DNA from: Sulfuriflexus sp. | GTDB taxonomy: Bacteria; Pseudomonadota; Gammaproteobacteria; AKS1 | Direction: 5' to 3' | DNA length: 64,000 nt | Assembly (NCBI GenBank): GCA_023134145.1 | Contig: JAGLUW010000018.1 | Coordinates: 81,938 to 145,937 of the forward strand | Shown: in pieces, positions 48,086-57,800 of the stretch | How the letters are laid out: each line of letters begins with the position of its first letter | Numbering within the stretch: position 1 is the stretch's first letter | The notes under the pieces: model-generated | What the model was told of the DNA's origin: nothing | What the model saw: the letters and a program-made list of their open reading frames with translations, nothing else | Database searches by the model: none | Translations under genes and position numbers: made by a program

Positions 48086-49140
48086 TAAAGTGGTTGGCTT
48101 AATTTAATGCTGCTTGGTTTGTTGGTAAATTCAATTCGCTTTGCCATCGCTGGATTCATGTGCACATCACCATTACTAGCAATTAACATGACGTATTTAA
48201 TACCCATGGCTTGTGCTATTTCATGCCACTGTTCTGGGCCAGCAATAAACAACGCTGTTGCTGCTGCATCAGCCGTTGCTGCTTCGCCATGAATAATAGT
48301 AACGGAACGGGTTTGCGTAGCGGGGTAGCCCGTGCGTGGATCAATGATGTGATGATAACGTGTGCCATCGGATGTAAAGAAGCGTTCATAATCACCCGAG
48401 GTAAAAACACTTTCATCACCAGATATTTCAACAGAAGCAAACACGCCTTCATTACGAGGGTCGCGAATGCCGATGCGCCAAGGACGTTCGCCATGTTTGC
48501 CTATTGCGCGCAAGTCACCACCGGCATTGATAATGGCGTTTTGTATACCGAATTCTTTTAAGTGCTCAATGGTTGCATCAACTGCCATACCTTTAGCAAA
48601 GCCACCAAAATCAAGATGAAGATCTTCGTTAGTGCCAAACATGCTGAGGTTTTTAAATTTAATATCATTCATCTTCGGCAATGTTTTTAATAAGCTTTTG
48701 ATCTCATCGTCTTCTGGCGGGCCAAAAATTTCTTCAAGATTGTCTTGGTGGAAGCCCCACAATTTAATAAGTTGGCCGATTGCAGGATTGAATAAGCCCT
48801 GGCTTTGTTCAGAAAGAATTTGTGACTGTTTAATCAGAGGCATAATTGACGGCGCAATAGAAAAAGTGGCGCCGGTTTTTAGTAAACCATTGACACGCAT
48901 TAATGCATTACGTTGCCAAGGGTGCCAAGTGTTATGCATGTAATTAAAATCATCGAGTATTGCGCTATAGGCTTGCTCGGTTAGTGCTTCATCTTCACCA
49001 ACAATGGTGACTTCGACCAAGGTGCCCATGGTAAAAACGGTTTCGTGAAATTCTTTAACTGGTTTTGAGCAGCCAGTAAGACTGAGCATGCCAATGCACA
49101 GAAGAAATAAAATTGAACGAGAGAGACGATGAAGCATCAT
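48085..49140 (-). CDS. apbE: FAD:protein FMN transferase
   Basis: 351 residues. Lipoprotein signal ending LTGC (Cys24). It attaches FMN to Thr of target flavoproteins such as RnfG/NqrC. Motifs: FTMGTLVEVTI near the start, DFGGFAKGMAVDATIEHL, INAGGDLRAIGKHG, and YHHIIDPRTGYPA. The start overlaps the gshB stop (ATGA). Target flavoprotein is not in the window. Confidence 0.95.
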   Translation of the reverse strand: MMLHRLSRSILFLLCIGMLSLTGCSKPVKEFHETVFTMGTLVEVTIVGEDEALTEQAYSAILDDFNYMHNTWHPWQRNALMRVNGLLKTGATFSIAPSIMPLIKQSQILSEQSQGLFNPAIGQLIKLWGFHQDNLEEIFGPPEDDEIKSLLKTLPKMNDIKFKNLSMFGTNEDLHLDFGGFAKGMAVDATIEHLKEFGIQNAIINAGGDLRAIGKHGERPWRIGIRDPRNEGVFASVEISGDESVFTSGDYERFFTSDGTRYHHIIDPRTGYPATQTRSVTIIHGEAATADAAATALFIAGPEQWHEIAQAMGIKYVMLIASNGDVHMNPAMAKRIEFTNKPSSIKLSQPL

Positions 49141-50096
49141 GATAATTTATTTTCGATGCAGTCCATCAATTGTGCGCTGATGTTTAAATTAAATTGCTTG
49201 TCTAATTCTTTGATACAAGTTGGGCTAGTGCTGTTGATCTCGGTGAGGTAATCACCAATTACATCGATACCAACAAAGATCAGGCCCATTTCTTTCAACA
49301 CGGGGCCAACGCGGTTACATATTTCGATATCACGCGGGCTTAGTGGAATGCCTTCTCCTCGACCACCGGCAGCAAGGTTGCCGCGGGTTTCCCCTTTAGC
49401 GGGAATGCGTGCTAAAGCGAAAGGTACAGGCTCACCATCAACGAGCAAAATACGTTTGTCACCTGCACTGATCTCGGGAATAAAACGCTGCGCCATAATA
49501 TAGCTAGAGCCATGATGAGTTAGGTTCTCAATAATCACGCTGATATTGGGGTCATCAGTTTTAACGCGAAAAATAGAAGCGCCGCCCATTTCACCTAATG
49601 GCTTGAGAATAATGTCTCCATGTTTGGCAAGAAATTCACGCAATGAATCTGCTCGGCGGGTAACCAATGAGGGTGCAACACAATCAGCGAACTCGGTAGC
49701 AAAGATCTTCTCATTGGCATTACGAATACTGGCAGGTTTATTAACAACCAGCGTGCCTTCTTTTTCCGCAGCTTCGAGTAAATAGGTGGCATAAATGTAT
49801 TCGACGTCAAAAGGCGGATCTTTGCGCATGAGAATGACATCGAGTTCGGCTAATGGCCTTGTTACGGCATCACCTAGCCCAAACCAACTGTTGGCATCAT
49901 TTTTGACTTGGAGTGGCTGCATGCGCGCCATGGCCTTGCCTCCATGGAGCTCAAGGTCAGCCATTTCCATATAATAGAGGTCGTGGCCACGTTGCTGGGC
50001 CTCCAGCAACATAGCAAAACTACTATCTTTAGCTATATTAATGGACTGGATGGGGTCCATTACTATTCCTACTCGAAGTGGCTGAGGTGACGTCAT
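49137..50096 (-). CDS. gshB: glutathione synthetase
   Basis: 319 residues, ATP-grasp fold. It joins gamma-glutamylcysteine and glycine. Motifs: GIVMDPIQSINIAKDSSFAM at the start, VLMRKDPPFDVEYIYATYLL, LKPLGEMGGASIFRV and GDKRILLVDGEPVPFALAR. First gene of the ten-gene minus-strand run to the pyrK-like gene. Confidence 0.97.
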   Translation of the reverse strand: MTSPQPLRVGIVMDPIQSINIAKDSSFAMLLEAQQRGHDLYYMEMADLELHGGKAMARMQPLQVKNDANSWFGLGDAVTRPLAELDVILMRKDPPFDVEYIYATYLLEAAEKEGTLVVNKPASIRNANEKIFATEFADCVAPSLVTRRADSLREFLAKHGDIILKPLGEMGGASIFRVKTDDPNISVIIENLTHHGSSYIMAQRFIPEISAGDKRILLVDGEPVPFALARIPAKGETRGNLAAGGRGEGIPLSPRDIEICNRVGPVLKEMGLIFVGIDVIGDYLTEINSTSPTCIKELDKQFNLNISAQLMDCIENKLS

Positions 50097-50358
50097 TTGC
50101 TGATGTTCATTATTATTTAGTTAATTACGCACCATCCTAGCGCATTAACTAGGATTTGGCACTGAATATGAGGGTTTCATTAATATTTGGGATTTACCTA
50201 GACGTAAGGCGATTGAGCGTCTTTACTTAGGGGTGAAATGAGGGAAAGTTACAAGACTGCCAATTTCGAGTTAAGCGTGATTTTTGAGAAAATCCCCATA
50301 TTTTTTGGAAAAATCTATATTATTTGCAATAACTTATAGATACTTCCTAGATTATGTG
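50097..50358. other. intergenic DNA before pilG
   Basis: 262 bases, A+T-rich, between the divergent gshB and pilG genes. It must hold the gshB promoter on the minus strand, but I see no well-spaced pair there. A short dyad CCTAG...CTAGG occurs near 50136-50155. No gene seen. Confidence 0.5.
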
Positions 50359-50396
50359 TTAAACATTTATAGTGGACCGACTATACTTTATCGGTC
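50359..50396 (+). promoter_or_regulatory. promoter of the pilG-chp operon with overlapping inverted repeat
   Basis: TTAAAC (50359-50364) and TATACT (50382-50387) with a 17-base spacer. An inverted repeat GACCGA (50375-50380) / TCGGTC (50391-50396) straddles the -10 box and could be an operator. The start of transcription would be about 45 bases before the GTG of pilG. Confidence 0.6.
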
Positions 50397-50440
50397 ATGA
50401 GAATAAGTAGTTAATAAAGAAAGGCGTTAGGGGGAAGTAC

Positions 50441-50851
50441 GTGGTCAGCAACAATAAAATGAACGGTGATTTTGCCGGACTCAACGTGATGGTAATCGAC
50501 GATAGTAAGACTATTCGTCGTACCGCTGAAACGTTGCTGAAGAAGGCTGGCTGTGAGGTGATTACGGCAGTTGATGGATTTGAGGCATTGGCGAAGATCG
50601 CAGATCATCGACCAGATATCATTTTTGTCGACATCATGATGCCGCGTTTAGATGGCTATCAAACCTGTGCGCTTATCAAGAATAATCAAAATTATAAAAA
50701 AACCCCGGTCATTATGCTTTCCAGTAAAGATGGTTTGTTTGATAAAGCACGTGGACGCATTGTTGGTTCAGAACAATATTTGACGAAACCTTTTACTAAA
50801 GATGAATTACTCGGTGCGATAACTCGGCATGTGATCGAGCAGCGCAGTTAA
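50441..50851 (+). CDS. pilG: twitching motility response regulator PilG
   Basis: 136 residues with start GTG 50441, supported by AGGGGG six bases upstream; ATG 50459 is an alternative. A stand-alone receiver: VMVIDDSKTIRRTAETLL, phospho-Asp in DIIFVDIMMPRLDG, and Lys in YLTKPFTKDELL. In Pseudomonas PilG is phosphorylated by ChpA and drives pilus extension. First gene of the pil-chp operon. Confidence 0.95.
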   Translation: MVSNNKMNGDFAGLNVMVIDDSKTIRRTAETLLKKAGCEVITAVDGFEALAKIADHRPDIIFVDIMMPRLDGYQTCALIKNNQNYKKTPVIMLSSKDGLFDKARGRIVGSEQYLTKPFTKDELLGAITRHVIEQRS

Positions 50852-50922
50852 AATTAAAGAATTGAGATAGTGTTAGCTCGTTGAGCTAATACATGAAAAG
50901 TAAGCAACAGGAGATTTAGATA

Positions 50923-51288
50923 ATGGCACGTATACTCATAGTGGATGATTCACCAACAGAGATCCACGTACTCAAGACAATGCTTGAAAAGCATGGCTTT
51001 GAAACGTTTTCTGCGGAGAGCGGAGAGGACGGTGTTGTTAAGGCGGGTGAAGAAAAGCCTGATCTGATTTTGATGGATATCGTTATGCCTGGAATGAATG
51101 GTTTTCAGGCAACGCGCAAGATATCAACAACAGAAGAAACCAAAGACATACCAATTATTATCGTGACGACCAAAGATCAGGAAACAGATCGTGTTTGGGG
51201 CTTGCGTCAAGGTGCGAAGGATTATCTGACCAAGCCAGTTGATGAGAAGGTTTTGTTAGAAAAAATGACAGCCTTGTTAGGCGGTTAA
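50923..51288 (+). CDS. pilH: twitching motility response regulator PilH
   Basis: 121 residues, a single receiver: ILIVDDSPTEIHVLKTMLEK, phospho-Asp in LILMDIVMPGMNG and Lys in YLTKPVDEKVL. Second CheY-like output of the Chp system, acting on pilus retraction or as a phosphate sink. CAGGAG lies upstream. Confidence 0.95.
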   Translation: MARILIVDDSPTEIHVLKTMLEKHGFETFSAESGEDGVVKAGEEKPDLILMDIVMPGMNGFQATRKISTTEETKDIPIIIVTTKDQETDRVWGLRQGAKDYLTKPVDEKVLLEKMTALLGG

Positions 51289-51303
51289 GGAATACAACAA
51301 CGC

Positions 51304-51852
51304 ATGCCAGCAGCAGCTAAAAAAATAGATCCACTTGAGTTACTTCGTTCTTTAGAGAAACGCAGTATTGAAAGCTCGAAGGGACTTCCTCAGCAAGAGG
51401 ATATTAAAGGGACATCACTGGTTATTGGTTTCCGCATTGGTGATATGCGCTTGGTAACCCCCGTTGATGAAGTAACGGAATTACTGACGTACCCAGAAAT
51501 GTCTCGTGTGCCGGGTACTAAAAGCTGGGTTAAGGGTATTGCAAATGTTCGCGGTAATTTATTGCCGATTATGGATTTAAAAGATTACTTGATGCGTGAG
51601 GCAACTAATTTAAGTTTAAAAAGCCGAGTGTTAGTTGTGAACCATGAAGGGATTTTTGCAGGATTGTTAGTAGATGAAGTGTTGGGCTTGAAACATTTTC
51701 AAGATGAAGATTATTCACACAAGTTACCCAACGCAGATAATTTTTTAAAGAGTTATATGACAGGTGCTTATAAGCAAGACGCTGAAGAATGGGGTGTGTT
51801 TAGTATGCATGCCTTGGCAAAGAGCCCACTGTTTTTACAAATTGCGGTATAA
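51304..51852 (+). CDS. pilI: CheW-like scaffold protein PilI
   Basis: 182 residues, CheW domain from about residue 35 (LVIGFRIGDMRLVTPVDEVT) with the conserved IANVRGNLLPIMDLKDYL. Links the PilJ receptor to the ChpA kinase. 15 bases after pilH. Confidence 0.94.
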   Translation: MPAAAKKIDPLELLRSLEKRSIESSKGLPQQEDIKGTSLVIGFRIGDMRLVTPVDEVTELLTYPEMSRVPGTKSWVKGIANVRGNLLPIMDLKDYLMREATNLSLKSRVLVVNHEGIFAGLLVDEVLGLKHFQDEDYSHKLPNADNFLKSYMTGAYKQDAEEWGVFSMHALAKSPLFLQIAV

Positions 51853-51920
51853 AAAATAAATAACTGTGAATCAACTGATTGAGTTAACACAGTAAGTAGG
51901 GAAGTCTAGGAGATTACGAC

Positions 51921-53951
51921 ATGAAGAACGTCATGAGCGCGTTAGATCTAAAAAATATCGACACGCAGAATATCATTAAGATAATCGGTGTAGTCGTTGT
52001 TGTTACGCTAATACTGGCATTGAGCTTCTTTGGTTATAACGCCAACAAAGCCGCTTACGATACTGAGTATCTAGGTTATGCGGGTGAGCAACGCGTACTG
52101 TCACAAACCATGTCGCGTTTTGCGGTCGCCGCATCGCAAGGTAATGAGAATGCCTTCGCGAGGCTGAAAGTGGTTCGTGATGCACTCGAAGTAAGTTTCA
52201 ATAAGCTAAGTGATGGTAATGTCGAAACGGGTTTTACGGCATCTCCTCAAGATGTTCAAACACAATTGGATGCAGTTGGTAGAACATGGTCTGAATATCG
52301 CGATAATGTTGATGCCATTTTGTCACGTAAAGACGCTATTCTTTCTCTCGGACAATCAGTACAAGCTATTTCCGACAACATCCCAAGCTTACTCGCCTTA
52401 TCAGATGAAGTGGTCGGTATCCTTATTGAAATCGGTGCTTCACCATCACAAATTTATATTGCCAGTCGTCAACTTATGTTGACACAGCGTATTGCGAATA
52501 ATGTCACCAAGGTGATTCAAGGTGGTCAGGGCGCGGCAACAGCGGCAGATCGATTCGGTCGTGATACCGCATTATTTGGCCGCGTTTACCGCGGAATGTT
52601 GAAGGGTGATCGCGCATTACGAATTAGTAAAATTCAAGATGAAGATGTACAAGACAAGCTAGCGGAAGTGGGCGATGTTTTAACAATTATTAATGAGTTA
52701 GTTGGACAAGTACTTGAAGCTTCACCTGAATTATTTTTAGTACAAGATTCTTCAGATACGGCTTCTGTTAAAGCAGGTATTTTGCTGGGTAACTTGGCTG
52801 AATTGATTAAGGGCTATAACGCTTATATTGGTGGCCGACTTGCCTTATTAATTGGTGCTTTCTTTGGTCTTATTACGGTCGTGTTATTACTGCTAATGGG
52901 TTACATGATTACCAATGATGCGAAAAAACGTCAGGCTGAGGCGGAAGGCGCAACCAAACGAAACCAAGATGCGATTATGCGTCTCCTAAACGAAATGGGT
53001 GACCTTGCTGACGGCGATTTGACCGTTGTTGCAACGGTATCTGAAGATGTGACTGGTGCGATTGCTGATTCCATTAACTTCACAACAGATTCATTGCGTA
53101 CTCTCGTTACCTCCATTAACGACGCATCAATTCAGATGTCATCCGCCTCGCAAGAAACGCAGGCGACAGCGATGCATCTTGCTGAAGCATCTGATCACCA
53201 AGCGCAACAGATTACCGGAGCGAGTACTGCGATTAATGAAATGGCAGTTTCTATTGAAGATGTATCGAAGAATGCTGCCGAGTCTTCCGAGGTTGCGAGA
53301 CGCTCGGTAACAACCGCACGTACAGGTTCAGAAACGGTACAAGATACGATTAAGGGCATGGACACGATTCGTGAACAAATCCAAGAAACATCGAAACGTA
53401 TTAAGCGTCTTGGTGAAAGCTCGCAAGAAATTGGTGACATCGTTGAGTTGATTAACGACATTGCTGATCAAACCAACATCTTGGCATTGAACGCAGCGAT
53501 TCAGGCGGCAATGGCCGGTGAACAAGGTCGTGGTTTCGCGGTGGTTGCGGATGAAGTCCAACGCTTAGCGGAACGTTCATCACATGCGACTAAGCAGATT
53601 GAAGCCTTGGTTAAAACGATTCAAACGGATACTAAAGAAGCGGTTATCTCGATGGAACAAAGTACCGCTAACGTGGTTGCTGGTGCCAAGCTGGCAGAAG
53701 ATGCGGGGCAGGCACTATCGGAAATTGAAGGTGTATCAACGCAGCTTTCAGATTTGATTAACAACATTTCCGACACCGCACATCAACAGGCTGGCGCGGC
53801 AAGTAATATTTCTGAAACCATGAACGTGATTCAGGAAATTACGACGCAGACTTCTGCTGGTACGAATGAAACAGCAACGTCGATTGGTAACCTTGCAGAA
53901 CTTGCTAATGAGCTACGTAAGTCAGTAGCCGGCTTCAAGTTGCCAGATTAA
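51921..53951 (+). CDS. pilJ: methyl-accepting chemoreceptor PilJ
   Basis: 676 residues. Membrane helices near 18-37 and 305-328. The large periplasmic region has type-IV-pili-sensor-like helices ([20 protein letters not shown]), as in Pseudomonas PilJ. HAMP follows, then the signalling hairpin with the kinase-contact tip [20 protein letters not shown]. No NWETF-type pentapeptide at the C-terminus (ends GFKLPD). Confidence 0.95.
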   Translation: MKNVMSALDLKNIDTQNIIKIIGVVVVVTLILALSFFGYNANKAAYDTEYLGYAGEQRVLSQTMSRFAVAASQGNENAFARLKVVRDALEVSFNKLSDGNVETGFTASPQDVQTQLDAVGRTWSEYRDNVDAILSRKDAILSLGQSVQAISDNIPSLLALSDEVVGILIEIGASPSQIYIASRQLMLTQRIANNVTKVIQGGQGAATAADRFGRDTALFGRVYRGMLKGDRALRISKIQDEDVQDKLAEVGDVLTIINELVGQVLEASPELFLVQDSSDTASVKAGILLGNLAELIKGYNAYIGGRLALLIGAFFGLITVVLLLLMGYMITNDAKKRQAEAEGATKRNQDAIMRLLNEMGDLADGDLTVVATVSEDVTGAIADSINFTTDSLRTLVTSINDASIQMSSASQETQATAMHLAEASDHQAQQITGASTAINEMAVSIEDVSKNAAESSEVARRSVTTARTGSETVQDTIKGMDTIREQIQETSKRIKRLGESSQEIGDIVELINDIADQTNILALNAAIQAAMAGEQGRGFAVVADEVQRLAERSSHATKQIEALVKTIQTDTKEAVISMEQSTANVVAGAKLAEDAGQALSEIEGVSTQLSDLINNISDTAHQQAGAASNISETMNVIQEITTQTSAGTNETATSIGNLAELANELRKSVAGFKLPD

Positions 53952-53988
53952 TAATCAGCCCTTTTATTAATCGATTAGTCGGGACGAT

Positions 53989-54864
53989 ATGATGGCAAAT
54001 CCAGCGTGGTCAGGAATCGAATCCATGCCTTCTATGGAAGACGACCATTACCTTGAATGGAAGCTCCTTATTGAAGAGCGTACTGGGATGGTTTTGCCGG
54101 ATGAACGACGTTCATTTTTGACCACGAGCTTAGGCATCCGTATGCGCGAGGTTGGTTTTCGCAGCTATCGGGATTACTACAACTTCATATTAGATGGCCA
54201 CGAAGGCACGGTTGAATGGACAACATTGGTTGATCGACTGACTGTACATGAAACACGTTTTTTCCGTCACATGTCTTCAGTAAAAATGATTCGTGAGTTA
54301 TTACTTCCAGAATGGATGAGTCAGGATGAACCGCCTAAAACATTGAACATATGGAGTGTCGGTTGTTCAACGGGTGAAGAGGCTTATACCTTAGCGATGG
54401 TATTAGATGAATTTAGAGAGACCGATTACGCTGATTACTATTACGGCATTACCGCTTCTGATATCAGCATCGCATCACTGGCGACAGGACGAAAAGGTGT
54501 TTTTCATAGTCGTAAATTGCAGTGTGTAGAGGACGCCGTACGCAGAAAATATTTTGTACGTGTAGATGATACGCACTTTCAAGTTCGAGATGATTTGCGT
54601 AAGCGGGTTTGTTTTGCACAGCTTAATGTTCTGGAAATGGAACGCAGACCCTTTGGCAAGATGCACATGATTTTTTGTCAGAATATGTTGATTTATTTTG
54701 ATTGTGAACGGCGTGTCGAGATTTTGGATAATTTAGTAAAATATCTAGAACCAGGTGGTGTGTTAATTCTCGGCGCTGGAGAAATATTAGGTTGGAATCC
54801 ACCCACATTAGAAAAAATTCTATTCAACGACACCTTGGCTTTTCGTCGTTTGACAGCAGTGTAA
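53989..54864 (+). CDS. pilK: CheR-type chemoreceptor methyltransferase PilK
   Basis: 291 residues. N-terminal all-helix CheR domain, then RLTVHETRFFRHMSSVKMI, SAM motif NIWSVGCSTGEEAYTLAM and the later QLNVLEMERRPFGKMHMIFC. Methylates PilJ; the counterpart esterase is chpB. It is 37 bases after pilJ. Confidence 0.94.
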   Translation: MMANPAWSGIESMPSMEDDHYLEWKLLIEERTGMVLPDERRSFLTTSLGIRMREVGFRSYRDYYNFILDGHEGTVEWTTLVDRLTVHETRFFRHMSSVKMIRELLLPEWMSQDEPPKTLNIWSVGCSTGEEAYTLAMVLDEFRETDYADYYYGITASDISIASLATGRKGVFHSRKLQCVEDAVRRKYFVRVDDTHFQVRDDLRKRVCFAQLNVLEMERRPFGKMHMIFCQNMLIYFDCERRVEILDNLVKYLEPGGVLILGAGEILGWNPPTLEKILFNDTLAFRRLTAV

Positions 54865-54886
54865 AGAAGGCAGAGAACGTTTAATT

Positions 54887-57800
54887 ATGTCTGACAGTTA
54901 CGATTACAGCACCCTCAATTGGGTTAAAGGTGAAATCGACGAAACGCTTGATCAAGCACGACAAGCGTTGGAAGCCTACGTCGAAAATACCGATGACGAA
55001 GCCCAGTTGCAGTTTTGTGTTAATCATATTCATCAGGTACACGGTACCCTGAAAATGGTTGAGTTGTATGGTGCGGTCATGATTGCCGAGGAAATGGAAA
55101 ATCTCGCCGTTGCTGTACAAGAAAAGAAAATAACCAAGAAAGAAGATGCCTACGATATTTTGATGCGGGCTATCCTGCAGTTACCCGATTACCTAGAACA
55201 TCTTCAATCAGGTCAGCAAGACGTTCCATTAGCGTTACTTCCTTTATTAAATGATATGCGTGCTATTTGCGGACAAAGTTTACTGTCTGAAAGCGCCTTT
55301 TTCTCACCTGATCTGTCGGTTGATATTCCCGAGGTTGCTGAGCCAAAGAAACAACAGGATATTTCTGCATTAGCGAAAAAATTACGTCACCATTATCAAA
55401 TGGGACTTGTTAGCTGGTTCCGTGACCGTGATGTAGAGCGTGCGCTTACACAAATTATTAGTGTCGTTAGCAAGCTAAGGCAAGCTGCGAAACAAAAACC
55501 GGTTGCACAGTTATTGTGGGTTGCAGAAGGTGTTATCGAAGCGCTTATTGATGATGGTTTAACACCCAGTGTTTCTTCAAAACTATTACTCGGTCAGGTT
55601 GATCGTGAAATCAAAAAGCTTATTGATGGTGGCGAACAAGCAATTATTGATGAGCCGCCTATTGAGTTAATTAAGAACCTGCTTTACTACGTTGCGACGG
55701 CAACCAGTGGTGGCGATAAAGTACAAGAATTATCAGCAGCCTTTAAGCTTGATGGCTTATTGTCAGGTGGTGCGGATGAAGAGTCAAAAGATGGTTTAAG
55801 TGCAGTTAATACCGAAGTAATGGAAACAGTTACGTCGGCAGTGAAAGAAGATATTGCACGCATTAAAGATGAAATTGATATTTATATTCGTACCAGCCAA
55901 CAAGATACGGGTTCACTCGTATCGGTTCAGGATGCGCTTAAGAAAGTCGCAGATACATTAGGAATGATTGGTCTGGGTACGCAACGAAACGTTGTCGTGG
56001 AACAGGCTGAGGTTATTGCCGCAATTATTGATGGACGTGTTGATGCGAATGATGACACGTTTATGGAAATGGCCAGTGGCTTCTTATTTATCGAATCGAG
56101 TCTTTCCGAATTGGGTGGTGAAAGCAGCGCCGGAGAAGCACATGGTAATGTGGTTCTTGAGGGTCTTAAACGTCTGCAAGATGGTTCATCACCTGAGCCA
56201 TTAGAACCGGCTTCTGGTTTCTTGCAAGATAATGAACAACGCGAATTACTCAAGGTTGTTATTAAGGAAGCTAAGGCAGATATGTCGCGTGTTAAAGATG
56301 CGATTATTTCTTTTGTCACCGCGCCTTGGGAACATGAATTACTATCGGAAGTGCCACAATTAAACAGGCAAGTTCGTGGCAGTATGTCGATGTTGTCATT
56401 GAATCATGCGGCAGAGCTTTTATCCGCATGCAATGAATATATATGTAAGGATTTGATTGAGAAAAAAGATATTCCGGATCAATCCACATTAGAAAATCTC
56501 GCAGATGTTATTACCAGTATTGAATATTACCTAGAAGCTCTTGATGAAGAACGTAGCGATCGAGATGCGATTCTTGATATAGCACGCAGTCGTGTTGCTA
56601 AACTAGGTTATCCAGTTGCTGATTATGATGCTGATGCAGAACAAGTAGAAACACCTAAAGTTGATGATTCAGTTCCTGTTGTTGCAGATGAAATCATTGA
56701 AGTATCTGTTGTTGAAGAGTCGGTCAAAGAAGTTGTTGTAGATGAGGTCGTTGAAAAACCGGTTGTTGAAGAACAAGTAGAAGAAGCGCCTGTTGAAACT
56801 AAAGTAACACCAGCAAGTAACGATGTTAAAGAGGCAGGAAATAATAGTGCTGCCGCGGTACTTGCCGATGATGACAATGATATTGATGAAGAAATTCTTG
56901 AAATTTTCTTTGAAGAAGCTGACGAAGAAATGGAAGCATTGGCAATTCAATTTCCTAAATGGAAGGCCAATCATGATGATGAAGAAGCACTTAGCATTGT
57001 ACGTCGTTCATTCCACACCTTAAAAGGCAGTGGTCGTATGGTAGGGGCAACTGACATCGGTGAGTTTGCTTGGGATTTCGAGAACGTACTGAATAGAGTT
57101 ATTGATCGCACGATTCCAATGAACGCGGATGTTATTGGTTTGATCGAGAAAGCGCTGAATGCCTTGCCGCATGTTATTGCCAAATTTAAAGGTGAGCCAG
57201 CGGATGATGTTGATGTAGAGGCTTTGAAGAATGAAAGTCATCAACTAAGTAAATCAGGACGACTTTCACGGCTTGAATCTGGTGAGATGGAAGTGCCAAG
57301 TGAAGGCGAAGGTCCATCTGTTATTGCCAGCAAGGAAAGTGTCGCGGTTACTCAGCTTGTTGCAAAAGAAGAAAGTACTGAGACTGAAGAACCTGCCGGA
57401 ATTGATCCTGTTCTATTAGAAATTTTTACAAAAGAATCCAATAGACATTTGGGTGATGTTCACGCCTTTGTTGAACAATGTATTGGTCAAGATGAAAGTT
57501 GTCGTATTAACGAAGATTTGATTCGCGCAGTGCATACTCTCCATGGTAGTTCACACATGGCAGGTATTAGTGACATTGCCGAAGTTAGTAGCTTGATGGA
57601 AAAATACGTTAAGTTATTAAATGCTAATAATGCCAGCGTCCCTGAAGAAGTCATTAATTTAATAAAAGAATTCTCAGCAGCAATCAGTCAACGTGTTGGC
57701 CAGTTAGCGGATGACGATGCAAATGATGATTACAAAGATGACTTGTTGAAGAAGATAACTCAATTCTATGATAAGGAAATTGAGTTACTAGAATTGTCAG

